Shown here: positions 7,620 to 15,630 of the stretch, piece after piece
Layout: every line of letters begins with the position of its first letter
How positions within the stretch are numbered: the stretch's first letter is position 1
From: Methylorubrum populi
GTDB taxonomy: Bacteria; Pseudomonadota; Alphaproteobacteria; Rhizobiales; Beijerinckiaceae
Direction of reading: 5' to 3'
Length of the DNA stretch: 64,000 nt
NCBI GenBank assembly: GCA_036946625.1
Contig: JAQIIU010000003.1
Location: forward strand, 569,961-633,960
Notes under the pieces: model-generated
Told to the model about the DNA's origin: nothing
Seen by the model: only the letters and a program-made list of their open reading frames with translations
Database searches by the model: none
Made by a program: the position numbers and the translations under genes

Positions 7620-8498
7620 TCAACGATCGTCGCCATCGCCATCGAGGATCGCGCAGGGGCGATCGGGATAGGAAAGCTCGCTCCGGCTCAGGAAGCCGAG
7701 ATCCGTCAGGTCGTGCAGGTAGGTCAGAAGCGCCTCGCTCTGCGCCGCTTCGTAGACGTATCCATGCGCTGCGATGGCTTCCGCCAGCGTGGCGGCCCTG
7801 CCATCGTGAAGGTAGGGGGCGGTCTCCGGCCGCAACGCATAGTGGATCACGGGCGTCGGCAGCAGGTTCGCGACAGCTCCGAGCCCTACGGGCAGGGCGA
7901 TGGCCGCTTCGGCATCCGGACCAGCACTGACGGGAGCCATCTGGCTCCATCCCGCCAACTCGGCCGGCGGCGCCAATGGCGCCGCAGGGAGATAGGACCA
8001 TGTCCAAACCGTCGCAGGCATAGGGACATCGAGGCCGTGAAGCCGCAGGTCGTCATCGATCCAAATCTTTTGATCGTAGTAGTAGGCGGCTTCGTGGCCG
8101 TCCTTGCGAATGACGTTTCGCATTTCCTCAAAATACAAATTGGCATCAGATCCGAAATCGTCTACAATTTTCGCCGCGTTAGCGAGCCGTCTGGCTGTGA
8201 TAATCGAGATTTCGTCCGCACTGCCGATCCGGAAGGTCTTACGCTTTCTGCGCAGATGCCATGTCGCGGTCTTGGAGCCGAGACGTAGGACTAGCTCAAC
8301 CTGTTTGCCGTCGCGCCATTCCACGATCGTGCCCTTCAGCGCGCCGGATTGGACGTACTTTCTGGCCTGAAGGACCATGTCGCTCGTGATCACGAGAGTT
8401 GCGTCCGTCAGCGGCACCTGCACCTTCCGACCCTCCTCGGCCGTCAGGTTTCGGATCTTTGGTGCTGCCTCCGGCAACCTTCTCAGACCTCCGGTCAT
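7620..8498 (-). CDS. Chimeric ORF: integrase-like N-terminus and di-haem-cytochrome-like C-terminus
   Basis: 292 residues. The first part has KIRNLTAEEGRKVQVPLTDA and TWHLRRKRKTFRIGSADEIS followed by an Ala/Arg-rich helix, resembling the arm-binding region of tyrosine recombinases. From about residue 190 it reads VANLLPTPVIHYALRPETAP, YLHDGRAATLAEAIAAHG and ALLTYLHDLTDLGF, which resembles the end of di-haem cytochrome c peroxidase/oxidoreductase proteins (PYxHDGRxxTL). No CxxCH and no recombinase R-H-R-Y set is present. The start lies about 145 bp from the tRNA-Gly fragment, the usual position of an island integrase. Probably a deletion fusion; both halves are tentative. Confidence 0.45.
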   Translation of the reverse strand: MTGGLRRLPEAAPKIRNLTAEEGRKVQVPLTDATLVITSDMVLQARKYVQSGALKGTIVEWRDGKQVELVLRLGSKTATWHLRRKRKTFRIGSADEISIITARRLANAAKIVDDFGSDANLYFEEMRNVIRKDGHEAAYYYDQKIWIDDDLRLHGLDVPMPATVWTWSYLPAAPLAPPAELAGWSQMAPVSAGPDAEAAIALPVGLGAVANLLPTPVIHYALRPETAPYLHDGRAATLAEAIAAHGYVYEAAQSEALLTYLHDLTDLGFLSRSELSYPDRPCAILDGDGDDR

Positions 8499-8642
8499 TA
8501 GTCGCTCCGTACAACCATCTGTACAACCGTGGCAGGCAGCGCCAGCACCTCACGCTGAACCGAAAAACTAGTTTTTCAATGAGTTACGGGGCATACCAGC
8601 GGATGGAGCGAAGGTATGTTTTAAGATTTTAGCCGCCGATCC

Positions 8643-8689
8643 GCTTCCCAAGCTGAATATCATCGGTTCGATCCCGATCGCCCGCTCCA
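8643..8689 (+). other. 3' half of tRNA-Gly(CCC): candidate integration site scar
   Basis: The 47 bases contain half the anticodon stem-loop with CCC (GCTTCCCAAGC), the variable region, the T arm with GGTTCGATCCC and the acceptor end ...CCCGCTCCA. Upstream bases do not form a D arm or a matching 5' acceptor, so it is not a full gene. Duplicated 3' tRNA ends are the normal scar left by tyrosine-recombinase islands. An integrase-like frame begins about 145 bp to the left. The intact gene should be elsewhere in the chromosome. Confidence 0.7.
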
Positions 8690-8693
8690 ACTA

Positions 8694-8995
8694 AGTGTCT
8701 CTCAGAGCCTGTTTGACTGCAGTGATCCTATCTCGCCCCTCATCCTGAGGTGCCGCGTGAGCGGCCTCGAAGGGGGCTCCAGATCCCGCGCGATTCCTGG
8801 AGCACCCTTCGAGGCCTCCGCTCCGCTCCGGCACCTCAGGATGAGGGTTCAGGATGGGAGTAGGATCTTCCTCTCGCCTTGCCGTTGCCTGACGAAGACA
8901 CGGCGGCCGGTCAAACAGGCTCTCACAAAACTCCCGCTGCGCCGTCGCACCCGGAGCGAGCGCGGTCGGTGATCGGAAGTTTTGTGAGGCACTCT
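8694..8995. repeat. Palindromic repeat B, copy 1 (split by repeat A)
   Basis: The ends AGTGTCTCTC (8694-8703) and the segment from ACAAAACTCCCGCTGCGCCG to AGTTTTGTGAGGCACTCT (8925-8995) together match the intact copy at 14576-14656 in inverted orientation. Copy 1 is cut after CTCTC by the 220-bp repeat A. The surrounding 8499-9079 holds no credible gene; these repeats and the tRNA fragment fill it. Confidence 0.75.
8704..8923. mobile_element. MITE-like palindromic element A, copy 1
   Basis: About 220 bp with inverted ends AGAGCCTGTTTGAC and GTCAAACAGGCTCT and a long internal hairpin (CTCATCCTGAGGTGC paired with GCACCTCAGGATGAG). No coding capacity. A second copy lies at 33283-33501. This copy sits inside repeat B, whose uninterrupted form is visible at 14576-14656, so it is an insertion rather than an ancestral feature. 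Confidence 0.7.
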
Positions 8996-9079
8996 AACCT
9001 GCTGAAGCGTCAGCCTTTTTAACGCTCTACCGCTGACCTCGCGTTCCCCATGTTCCCCGTCGCGTTCCCCAAGGTCTGT

Positions 9080-9604
9080 TCAGGCCCCGTTCTTCATGCC
9101 CCGATGAGCGATGCGAAGCGTCGCCACCTTGCGTGATTTTCCGACCGCGCCGCGCGAGTAGCGCGCCGTCGTCGAAGCTTGCGTGTGGGCGGCCGCGGCC
9201 CGTGCGTCGTCGAGATCGGCGCCCGCATCCTCGGCTTCCGTGATGGTGCCGGCTCGGGCGCCCATGTTCCAGACGGCATCCGGGATGCCGGCCGCGCGTG
9301 CTACGACGCGCCACTCACGACCGAAGGCATCGCCGACGTAAGGCCGGCCTTCATCGACGGTCAGCGGCCCGACACGGCGATCTGTCGGGATCTGCGCCGC
9401 GGCCGCCTGGACGTGCGGGCAGAGTGTGAGATCGTGGGTCGCGATCGCCCCCGTCTTCGAGGTCAGGCAACCTTGGGCTGCGGTGGTGTGGGCGGTGATC
9501 GGCAATCCGGATGTGTCCAGCGTCAATGCATCGACGTGAAGGCCGTCCGGGACCGATGGCAGGGACGGCTTCGAGATCAGCATCGCGAGGCCCTCGTTCA
9601 CCAC
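9080..9604 (-). pseudogene. Tyrosine recombinase (phage-type integrase) C-terminal fragment
   Basis: 174 residues covering the last part of a catalytic domain: PLTVDEGRPYVGDAFGREWR, AAGIPDAVWNMGARAGTITE, then ADLDDARAAAAHTQASTTARYS with the C-terminal His/Tyr-like region. The R of the HxLR box appears lost (WNMGARAG), and nothing N-terminal is readable in frame upstream of 9604. It is a decayed integrase, separate from the chimeric one at 7620-8498, so at least two integrations happened around the tRNA scar. Confidence 0.6.
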
Positions 9605-9915
9605 GAAGGACAGCGCCCGGATCAGCCAACGGCCTCCTCACCCGCACGGGCCGCCGCAGCGGCCCCCTCAAGCGGCGGAACGCGAAGTCTCCCGACAACG
9701 GCGTGCGCCACGGCACGCGGCCCGCGGCGGGATGCCGATCGTGCAGGATGGTGAGCGCCTCTCTCGCGTCACGTCGCGCCCTTGAGAAAAATCCCTGACA
9801 TTTCAGGATGTTTTCGCAATATTTCGATCCGCGCGGCGGAACGAACGGAGGCTTTGTGAACGTTTTATGACATGTTGAAGCGCACGATCGTCGTGCGTGG
9901 AGGAGGCCCATCACG

Positions 9916-10233
9916 ATGCGGATCGTCCCAACCCTCGCAGCCGGCTTCGCGCTCGGCGCCGTCGGCGCCACGCCCGTTTGCGCCGCGCCCGCCCTGCCGC
10001 AGCCGAGTCTCGTCGCGCCGCGCACCGTCGAGACCGTGGACTGGCATCCCAGCACCCGCCACTGGGACCATCACTTCCACGCGCACCAGCCCTCGCTCCG
10101 CTACCATCAGCCGACCGAGGCGGAGCGCCGGATCCATCGGTCGATGCGCCGCCCGGCTCCGCACGCCCTGGGGGCCGAACGGTCCGGTTCCTACGGCCGG
10201 CTCGGACCGACCACCGGGATCCGGCGCTTCTGA
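9916..10233 (+). CDS. Small secreted His-rich protein of unknown function
   Basis: 105 residues. A clear signal peptide (MRIVPTLAAGFALGAVGA, cleavage after VCAA) is followed by a short mature part rich in His, Arg and Pro (WHPSTRHWDHHFHAHQPSLR). The histidines could bind metal, but no family is recognised. A GGAGGAGG-like ribosome site lies about 12 bases before the ATG. It is followed by another small exported protein on the same strand. Confidence 0.6.
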   Translation: MRIVPTLAAGFALGAVGATPVCAAPALPQPSLVAPRTVETVDWHPSTRHWDHHFHAHQPSLRYHQPTEAERRIHRSMRRPAPHALGAERSGSYGRLGPTTGIRRF

Positions 10234-10327
10234 TCGGCGCGCGCACGACAGCGCTCGGCGCGGGTGCCCGAACTTTCCGGAAGGGACCGTGTTGAGGGAC
10301 ACGGCTTTTCTCGAGACAGGACATCCC

Positions 10328-10606
10328 ATGCGGTTCACCACCCTCGCGCTGGCCCTGGCGCTGAGCATCCCGGCCGCCTGTGCCACGGCACAGGCGGGGG
10401 AAGAGGAACGGCCGGTGCCCTCGCCGCCGAGCCCGAAGGCCTCGGCCACGGGGCCGCGGTCGGTGCCCGGCCCCGGCACCGCCGGCACCCCGAACGAGCC
10501 GGCGGTCGTCGGCGGCACGCCGGGCGCGGTGATCGGCGGTACGCCGACCGGCGGACCGCCCGGCACCGGCGGCACCGCGGGCGGTCCGTCGCTGAGCGGG
10601 CAATGA
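10328..10606 (+). CDS. Small exported Gly/Pro-rich protein of unknown function
   Basis: 92 residues: signal peptide MRFTTLALALALSIPAACAT with a Cys that could also suit lipoprotein processing, then a low-complexity mature region of Pro, Gly and Thr (VVGGTPGAVIGGTPTGGPPG). No domain is recognised. Its TGA ends two bases before the IS630 element, so the insertion spared the coding region but removed any native terminator. Confidence 0.55.
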   Translation: MRFTTLALALALSIPAACATAQAGEEERPVPSPPSPKASATGPRSVPGPGTAGTPNEPAVVGGTPGAVIGGTPTGGPPGTGGTAGGPSLSGQ

Positions 10607-10608
10607 TA

Positions 10609-11759
10609 TACCTCTACGCGGATAGCATCCCGGTTTTGGTCTGTCCGATGAGGTGGAAGCGGTCCGTGATGAGGCTGACCAAGTCGGCCTGGTGCTCGTG
10701 CAAGCGTTGGAAGAAGTCGTCGAAGGCCTGCTTGAACAGCGCGAACTTGGCGTAGGCCTTGTTGAACAGCACCTTGCGCTTCATGAAGTGCCAGAATCGC
10801 TCGATCAGGTTCAGGTTGGGCGCGTAGGACGGCAGATAGACCAGCCGCAGGCGACCGTCAGGCTGGTCGCGCCCCGTCCTCAGTTCGCGCGAGCGATTGT
10901 AGCGGGCGTTGTCGAGCACGACGGTGACGCTCTCGGCCGCCGGATGGCAGGCCGCGAGGGTCTCGAACAGGCGGATCATCGCCGCGCTGGTGATCTTCTC
11001 CTCCTGATGGTGGATCAGGCTGCGATCCGGCCAAGAGAGAGCACCGTTGAGGTTGAGCCGGGTGCGGCCATGGTTGGATTTCAGTTCGCATGGTTGGATT
11101 TCAGTTCGACGGTGGCGCCCCGCCGGATCCAGCCGTGCGCAGGCCGACCCGTGTAGGAGGGGTGGCAGCCGTCGACGAAGTCGAGCGGCGCGTCCGGCCC
11201 GGCCGCTTGCATCAGCGGGGCCAGCGTGGCGTCGAGGAAGGCCTGCTGGATGAGAGCATCCGCCTTGGCCGGCACGGATTTGGGCTTCTTGAACACGAAG
11301 CCCATCTGCCCGAGCAGGCGGGCCATGGCATGCGGAGCGTAGACGAGGCCGAAGGCCGCCTCGACCTGGGCGCACACGGCCTTGGCCGTCTGAGGCACCG
11401 CGGCGGCGATCCAGTCTGACAGGGCAGCCCGCTGAACGGCCGACAGGCGCGAGACCCGTCCCGCGTAGGCCAAGCTCTCCACGCCGGCCCGGCCGCGCTC
11501 AAAGTAGAGGGTGCGGTGTTCGGCCACCGTGCTCGCGTCGAGGTACAGCGCCGCGGCGATCCGGGCCGGCATCCAGCCGTCGTCGAGCAACAGCAGTACG
11601 TTCAACCGCCGGTGCACCGCACTGTTGAGTTGGCGCCGCATCAGCGCCAGGAAATGCGCCCGGTCCGCGGGAGACAGAATCAGCCCTGCCATCTCCACAT
11701 GGAATCACGCAAACCCGCACTCGCAAACCCAAAAACAGGATTCCTTCCGAGTCGCGGTA
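10609..11759. mobile_element. IS630 family insertion sequence
   Basis: Imperfect inverted ends of about 30 bp: TATACC...CGGA...ATCC...TTTTGG on the left pairs with the reverse complement of the right end. The element is flanked by TA on both sides (10607-10608 and 11760-11761), the dinucleotide target IS630/Tc1 elements duplicate. It contains one transposase gene on the minus strand, which is broken. It landed between a small exported-protein gene and repeat C. Confidence 0.75.
10614..11698 (-). pseudogene. IS630 transposase, frameshifted by a 20-bp tandem duplication
   Basis: The N-terminal half (11698 to about 11090) has the helix-turn-helix and ALSDWIAAAVPQTAKAVCAQ plus LDFVDGCHPSY with the first catalytic Asp. 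The C-terminal half continues in another frame with VTVVLDNARYNRS (second Asp) and LPSYAPNLNLIERFWHFMKR (Glu). Between them, at 11070-11109, the 20-mer CATGGTTGGATTTCAGTTCG occurs twice in tandem. Since 20 is not a multiple of three it shifts the frame. Removing one copy would join the halves into a full-length transposase. Confidence 0.85.
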
Positions 11760-11873
11760 TACCAACCGGCGATGAGGATCACGCATCGCCGGTTGCCCGC
11801 GAAGGCGCGACGGCGGATGTCCGCCGGACGCAGGGAAAACGACCATCGGTCGGCGTCCAGGCAGCTTGATAGA
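11758..11873. repeat. Repeat C, copy 1
   Basis: About 115 bp, from ACCAACCGGCG to GGCGTCCAGGCAGCTTG, matching 30449-30564 closely, including TCCGCCGGACGCAGGGAA and ACGACCATCGGTCGGCGTCC. Non-coding, with internal hairpins. The IS630 copy inserted at its TATA left end. Confidence 0.75.
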
Positions 11874-11931
11874 ATCGGCCGGGCGGCGGAAAGGCGTGGC
11901 CGTCTTGCGCGACCGCGATTAAGTTCGGCGC

Positions 11932-13686
11932 ATGAGTCTCGCTTCTCCCGCCCGCTCCGCCCTCGCGCTCCTGCTCGGACTCACCTTGAGCGTGCCGGCC
12001 CGGGCACAGGCGGTCCCGCCCGCGCCCGAGCCGGCGCCGATCCAGTCGGACGAGGCGCGCCTGCTGCCGGTGCTGGCCACCCGCGGCATGGTCTCCTCGC
12101 AGGATGCACGCGCCACCCGGGTCGGCGTCGCGATCCTCGACAAGGGCGGCAACGCGGTCGATGCGGCGGTGGCGGTCGGCTTCGCGCTCGCCGTCACCCT
12201 GCCGCGGGCGGGCAATCTCGGCGGCGGCGGCTTCATGATGGTGCATCGGGCCGGGCGCAACGAGACCGTGGCGATCGACTATCGCGAGACCGCGCCCGGG
12301 GCAGCCACGGCCGACATGTTCCTGAACGGCCAAGGCGAGCCGGACCGCGGCGCCTCGACCCGGACCGGCAAGGCGGTCGGCGTGCCGGGCACGGTGCGGG
12401 GCCTGGCCGAGGCGCACCGGCGCTACGGCTCGGGCAGACTCACTCTGGCCGAGCTGATCGCCCCGGCCGAAAAGCTCGCCCGCGAGGGCATCCCGGTCGA
12501 GTCGGGGCTGGCCGATTCCCTGCCGCGGGCCTCGGGACTGCTCGGGCAATGGCCGTCGAGCCGGGCCGTGTTCTTCGAGGGCGACCACGTGCTCCCCCGC
12601 GGCGCGACGCTGCGCCAGCGCGACCTCGCCGACACCCTTCACGCCATCGCGGTCCAGGGACCGGACGCCTTCTACGAGGGACCGATCGCGGAAAGAATCG
12701 CGGCGGCGGTGCAGGGCGCGGGCGGGATCATGACGGCGGCCGATCTCGCCGCCTACCGGCCGGAGATCCGCAAGCCCGTGCGCGGCACCTATCGCGGCTA
12801 CGAGATCGTCTCGATGCCGCCGCCGAGTTCCGGCGGCGTGCATCTCATCGAGATCCTCAACATCCTGGAGGGCTGCGACCTCGCCGGCATGGGCGCGGGC
12901 AGCGCCCAGGCGCTCCATACGCTGGCCGAGGCGATGAAGCCGGCCTACGCCGACCGCGCGACGTGGCTCGGCGACCCGTCGCGCACGCGGGTCCCCGTCG
13001 CCGGGCTCACCGCCAAGCCCTACGCCGCCTCTTTGCGCGAAACGATCGATCCGGCGCGGGCGCGGCCCGCCGCCGAGGTGCGCGCGGGCGACCCGCTGCC
13101 CTACGAGTCCGACCAGACCACGCATTTCTCGGTGGTCGATGCCGAGGGCAACGCCGTCTCCAACACCTACACCCTGAACTTCTCCTACGGGATCGGGCTG
13201 GTGGCCGAGGGCACCGGCGTGCTGCTCAACAACGAGATGGACGACTTCTCCGCCAAGACCGGGGCGCGCAACGCCTACGGCCTCGTCGGCGGGGAGGCCA
13301 ACGCCGTGGCGCCGGGCACGCGCCCGCTCTCCTCCATGACGCCGACCTTCGTGTTCCGGGACGGCCGGCTGTTCCTCGTGACGGGGAGCCCCGGCGGCAG
13401 CCGCATCATCACGACGACGCTCCAGGTCATCGTCAACGTGCTCGATTTCCGCATGAACCTCGCCCAGGCCGTGGCGGCGCCGCGCATCCACCACCAGTGG
13501 CAGCCCGACGTGCTGATGGCGGAGGAGGGGATCTCGCCCGACACGCTCGCCCTGCTGCGGGCCAAGGGCCACACCGTGAAGGTCGGCGCGACCTCGGGCT
13601 CGGCCAATTCGGTGATGGCCGAGGACGGCCTGCTCGCCGGCGCCTCCGATCCGCGCCAGCGCGGGACGCTCGCCGAGGGGCGATGA
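11932..13686 (+). CDS. ggt: Gamma-glutamyltransferase (periplasmic)
   Basis: Cleaves the gamma-glutamyl bond of glutathione and transfers it to water or amino acids. The 584-residue precursor has a Sec signal (SALALLLGLTLSVPARAQA), NAVDAAVAVGFALAVTLPRA and GNLGGGGFMMVHRAG near the N-terminus of the large subunit, and the autoprocessing site TTHFSVVDAEGNAVSNTYTL at about residue 400, where the Thr becomes the nucleophile. The GSPGGSRIITTTLQV block near the C-terminus is also conserved. Length is normal for the family. It is followed by plsC on the same strand, 81 bp downstream. Confidence 0.95.
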   Translation: MSLASPARSALALLLGLTLSVPARAQAVPPAPEPAPIQSDEARLLPVLATRGMVSSQDARATRVGVAILDKGGNAVDAAVAVGFALAVTLPRAGNLGGGGFMMVHRAGRNETVAIDYRETAPGAATADMFLNGQGEPDRGASTRTGKAVGVPGTVRGLAEAHRRYGSGRLTLAELIAPAEKLAREGIPVESGLADSLPRASGLLGQWPSSRAVFFEGDHVLPRGATLRQRDLADTLHAIAVQGPDAFYEGPIAERIAAAVQGAGGIMTAADLAAYRPEIRKPVRGTYRGYEIVSMPPPSSGGVHLIEILNILEGCDLAGMGAGSAQALHTLAEAMKPAYADRATWLGDPSRTRVPVAGLTAKPYAASLRETIDPARARPAAEVRAGDPLPYESDQTTHFSVVDAEGNAVSNTYTLNFSYGIGLVAEGTGVLLNNEMDDFSAKTGARNAYGLVGGEANAVAPGTRPLSSMTPTFVFRDGRLFLVTGSPGGSRIITTTLQVIVNVLDFRMNLAQAVAAPRIHHQWQPDVLMAEEGISPDTLALLRAKGHTVKVGATSGSANSVMAEDGLLAGASDPRQRGTLAEGR

Positions 13687-13767
13687 GGATCCTGCGAAGC
13701 GGGGTTGTGGTGGGCAAGGCCGCGCCCACGCGATAAAGGAGCCCCGCGCCTCACACGCGGATCCAAG

Positions 13768-14559
13768 ATGCTCCTCCTCCGTTCGCTCGCCTTCAGCCTC
13801 GCGTTCTACGTCGCGACCGCGCTCATCGCGGTCCTGGGGCTGCCGGCGCTCGCCTCGCGCAAGGCGGTGATCCGGGTGGCGCAGTTCTGGGGCGGCACGG
13901 TGAACGTCCTGCTGCGGGTCGTGGCCGGCACGCGGGTGGAGTTCCGCGGCCTGGAGAACATCCCGGAGGGTCCGCTGCTGGTGGCCGCCAAGCATCAGTC
14001 GGCCCTGGAGACGCTGGCGCTGACGGTCGCGTTCGAGGACTTCGCCTACGTGCTCAAGCGCGAGCTGATGTGGATTCCCGTGATCGGCTGGTATCTCGGC
14101 CGGGGCGGCATGGTGCCGATCGACCGCTCCAAGGGCGCCCGGACCATGTCCGCGCTGAACGCGGCGGCGGCGCAGGCCGTCCGCGAGGGGCGCCAGCTCA
14201 TCATCTTCCCCGAGGGCACCCGCCGCCCGGCCGGCGCGCCGCCCGCCTACAAGCAGGGCGCCTCCCACCTCTACGCGGCGCTGAACGTGCCCTGCCTGCC
14301 GGTGGCGCTCAACACCGGCCTGTACTGGCGCCGCCGGGGCTTTCGCCGGATGCCGGGCACGACGGTGATCGAGTTCCTGCCGGCGATCCCGCCGGGCTTG
14401 AGCCGCGCCGCCTTCCTCGCCGAGGTGCAGACCCGCATCGAGACGGCCTCCGACGCCCTGCTGGCGGAAGGCCGGGCCGACCTCGCCCGCCACGGCCATC
14501 CGGTCGCCGTGGCGATGGCTGGTTCGGCGCCGGCGGCGGAGACGTCGGGGACGCTCTGA
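13768..14559 (+). CDS. plsC: 1-acyl-sn-glycerol-3-phosphate acyltransferase (PlsC)
   Basis: Acylates lysophosphatidic acid in phospholipid synthesis at the inner membrane. 263 residues: an N-terminal membrane helix (SLAFYVATALIAVLGLPAL), then motif I AKHQSALETL, the ELMWIPVIGWYLGRGGMVPI region, IDRSKG and FPEGTRR. Motif I reads HX4E rather than the classical HX4D, a variant common in alphaproteobacterial members. The start was taken at MLLLRSL, where the membrane helix begins; an upstream extension would be Arg-rich and unlikely. Confidence 0.9.
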   Translation: MLLLRSLAFSLAFYVATALIAVLGLPALASRKAVIRVAQFWGGTVNVLLRVVAGTRVEFRGLENIPEGPLLVAAKHQSALETLALTVAFEDFAYVLKRELMWIPVIGWYLGRGGMVPIDRSKGARTMSALNAAAAQAVREGRQLIIFPEGTRRPAGAPPAYKQGASHLYAALNVPCLPVALNTGLYWRRRGFRRMPGTTVIEFLPAIPPGLSRAAFLAEVQTRIETASDALLAEGRADLARHGHPVAVAMAGSAPAAETSGTL

Positions 14560-14575
14560 GATCAGGCGGACGCCA

Positions 14576-14656
14576 AGAGTGCCTCACAAAACTCCCGGCC
14601 ACCGGTCGTTTCCCCTTCGGGCGCGACGGCGCAGCGGGAGTTTTGTGAGAGACACT
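14576..14656. repeat. Palindromic repeat B, copy 2 (intact)
   Basis: Ends AGAGTGCCTCACAAAACTCC and GGAGTTTTGTGAGAGACACT are inverted repeats around a G+C-rich middle. It lies just after the plsC stop and could act as a bidirectional terminator-like hairpin. It is the undisturbed counterpart of the copy at 8694-8995. Confidence 0.75.
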
Positions 14657-14729
14657 AAGACGCGCACGGCCGACCGTCCGCCATGCGAGGTGGGCCGCCA
14701 CATGAGGCGTTCTTGCCGGAGTTACGTTT

Positions 14730-14739
14730 TGTAGCTACA
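14730..14739. promoter_or_regulatory. TGTAGCTACA palindrome, candidate BrnA operator
   Basis: A perfect 10-bp palindrome 7 bp before the brnT start, in a short A/T-rich patch. BrnTA modules are autorepressed through an operator overlapping the promoter, so position and symmetry fit. Confidence 0.45.
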
Positions 14740-14746
14740 TTCTGGT

Positions 14747-15628
14747 ATGGGCTTTCAGTGGGATCCTGAGAAGGATTCGGTCAACCAAGCCAAGCATCTC
14801 ATCAGCTTCCGGCAGGCGGCCGAGATTTTTCGGAGCTTCCGGCTGACCCGCGAGGACACCCGGCGCGATTACGGCGAACGCCGCTTCATCGCCCTCGGGG
14901 AATACGACAACGAGGTGCTGCGGGTGGTCTACACCCTGCGCGATGGAGACGTTCGCATCATCTCGGCATGGAAGGCGAACAGGCATGACCGAAAAGCCTA
15001 CGCAACCGCGCGGCAAGCTCGTCCGCTTCGACAGTCTCGACGACATGCCGCCGGCCGCACCGTTGAGCCGCGCGTTCAAGGATCTGACCGAGGACGAAGC
15101 CGAGGGCCGTGCGGCCGGAGATCCGGATGCGGGTCCGATCCCGGTCGGGTTTTGGGATACGGCGAAGCCTGTCGAGACCGAGACGAAGGAGCAGATCACC
15201 TTGCGGCTCGATCCCGACGTGCTCAGGCATTTCCGAAGCACCGGAAAGGGTTATCAATCCCGGATCAACGCCGTGCTCAAAAGCTACGTGCGGGCGAAAG
15301 AGAAGGCGGTCTGATACGCCATCCGGTTGATGAGTTCGGCCTCTCCTGCGTCATCGCGAGGCGAAGCCGTGGCGATCCAGGGCGCGCCCTTTCCGGACAG
15401 GGCGCGCCCTGGATCGCTTCGCGGCCGCTCGCGAGGACGGAGGGGGGCCAAACCCGAAGCGATCAAGCGAGAAACGGTATGAAACCGTTTTTCCCGCGGG
15501 CGATTCCTGTAGACTGCGCCACGAAGACCGCCGACATTGATCGCGCGGAGCGTGGCCCGCTCGTTCGCACGTGCGTACGGTGTCTGTCCGGCGGCTCCAC
15601 CGGCGCTTCGGGGTCAGGCCTCGCTTGA
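14747..15628 (+). CDS. brnT: BrnT-type toxin with read-through C-terminus
   Basis: The first 90 or so codons are a standard BrnT ribonuclease toxin: FQWDPEKDSVNQAKHLISFR, then RRFIALGEYDNEVLRVVYTL and VRIISAWKANRHDRKAY (RIISAR/K-type motif). BrnT proteins are normally about 90-100 residues, but here no stop follows. The frame runs across brnA and an R repeat to 15628 (293 codons), with low-complexity Arg-rich sequence that is an out-of-frame reading of brnA. The native stop seems lost by point mutation or a small indel near 15000. Whether the extended protein is toxic or stable is unknown. Confidence 0.7.
   Translation: MGFQWDPEKDSVNQAKHLISFRQAAEIFRSFRLTREDTRRDYGERRFIALGEYDNEVLRVVYTLRDGDVRIISAWKANRHDRKAYATARQARPLRQSRRHAAGRTVEPRVQGSDRGRSRGPCGRRSGCGSDPGRVLGYGEACRDRDEGADHLAARSRRAQAFPKHRKGLSIPDQRRAQKLRAGEREGGLIRHPVDEFGLSCVIARRSRGDPGRALSGQGAPWIASRPLARTEGGQTRSDQARNGMKPFFPRAIPVDCATKTADIDRAERGPLVRTCVRCLSGGSTGASGSGLA
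14985..15314 (+). CDS. brnA: BrnA-type antitoxin
   Basis: 109 residues. The N-terminal part is the flexible toxin-neutralising region (GKLVRFDSLDDMPPAAPLSR). The C-terminus has VGFWDTAKPVE and KEQITLRLDPDVLRHFRSTG, KGYQSRINAVLKSYV, a ribbon-helix-helix DNA-binding fold typical of BrnA (CopG-like). Its start lies inside the expected brnT end, as usual for coupled toxin-antitoxin genes. The TGA stop is the first three bases of an R repeat. Confidence 0.85.
   Translation: MTEKPTQPRGKLVRFDSLDDMPPAAPLSRAFKDLTEDEAEGRAAGDPDAGPIPVGFWDTAKPVETETKEQITLRLDPDVLRHFRSTGKGYQSRINAVLKSYVRAKEKAV
15312..15482. repeat. R repeat, copy 1
   Basis: 171 bp from TGATACG to GGTATGA. Contains the palindromic core CGATCCAGGGCGCGCCC...GGGCGCGCCCTGGATCG. 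Seven copies occur in this window (also at 30567, 31638, 33895, 43662, 54720 and 57656). This copy's TGA is the stop of brnA. Confidence 0.85.
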
Positions 15629-15630
15629 CC

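Noticed and set aside
8573..8692. A complete tRNA gene
   Set aside because: Only the 3' half of tRNA-Gly(CCC) is there; no D arm or matching 5' acceptor strand can be built.
11779..14499. A 906-codon open frame antisense to ggt and plsC
   Set aside because: It is complementary to two well-recognised genes, is rich in Arg, His and Gly, and has no domain; high G+C removes stops.
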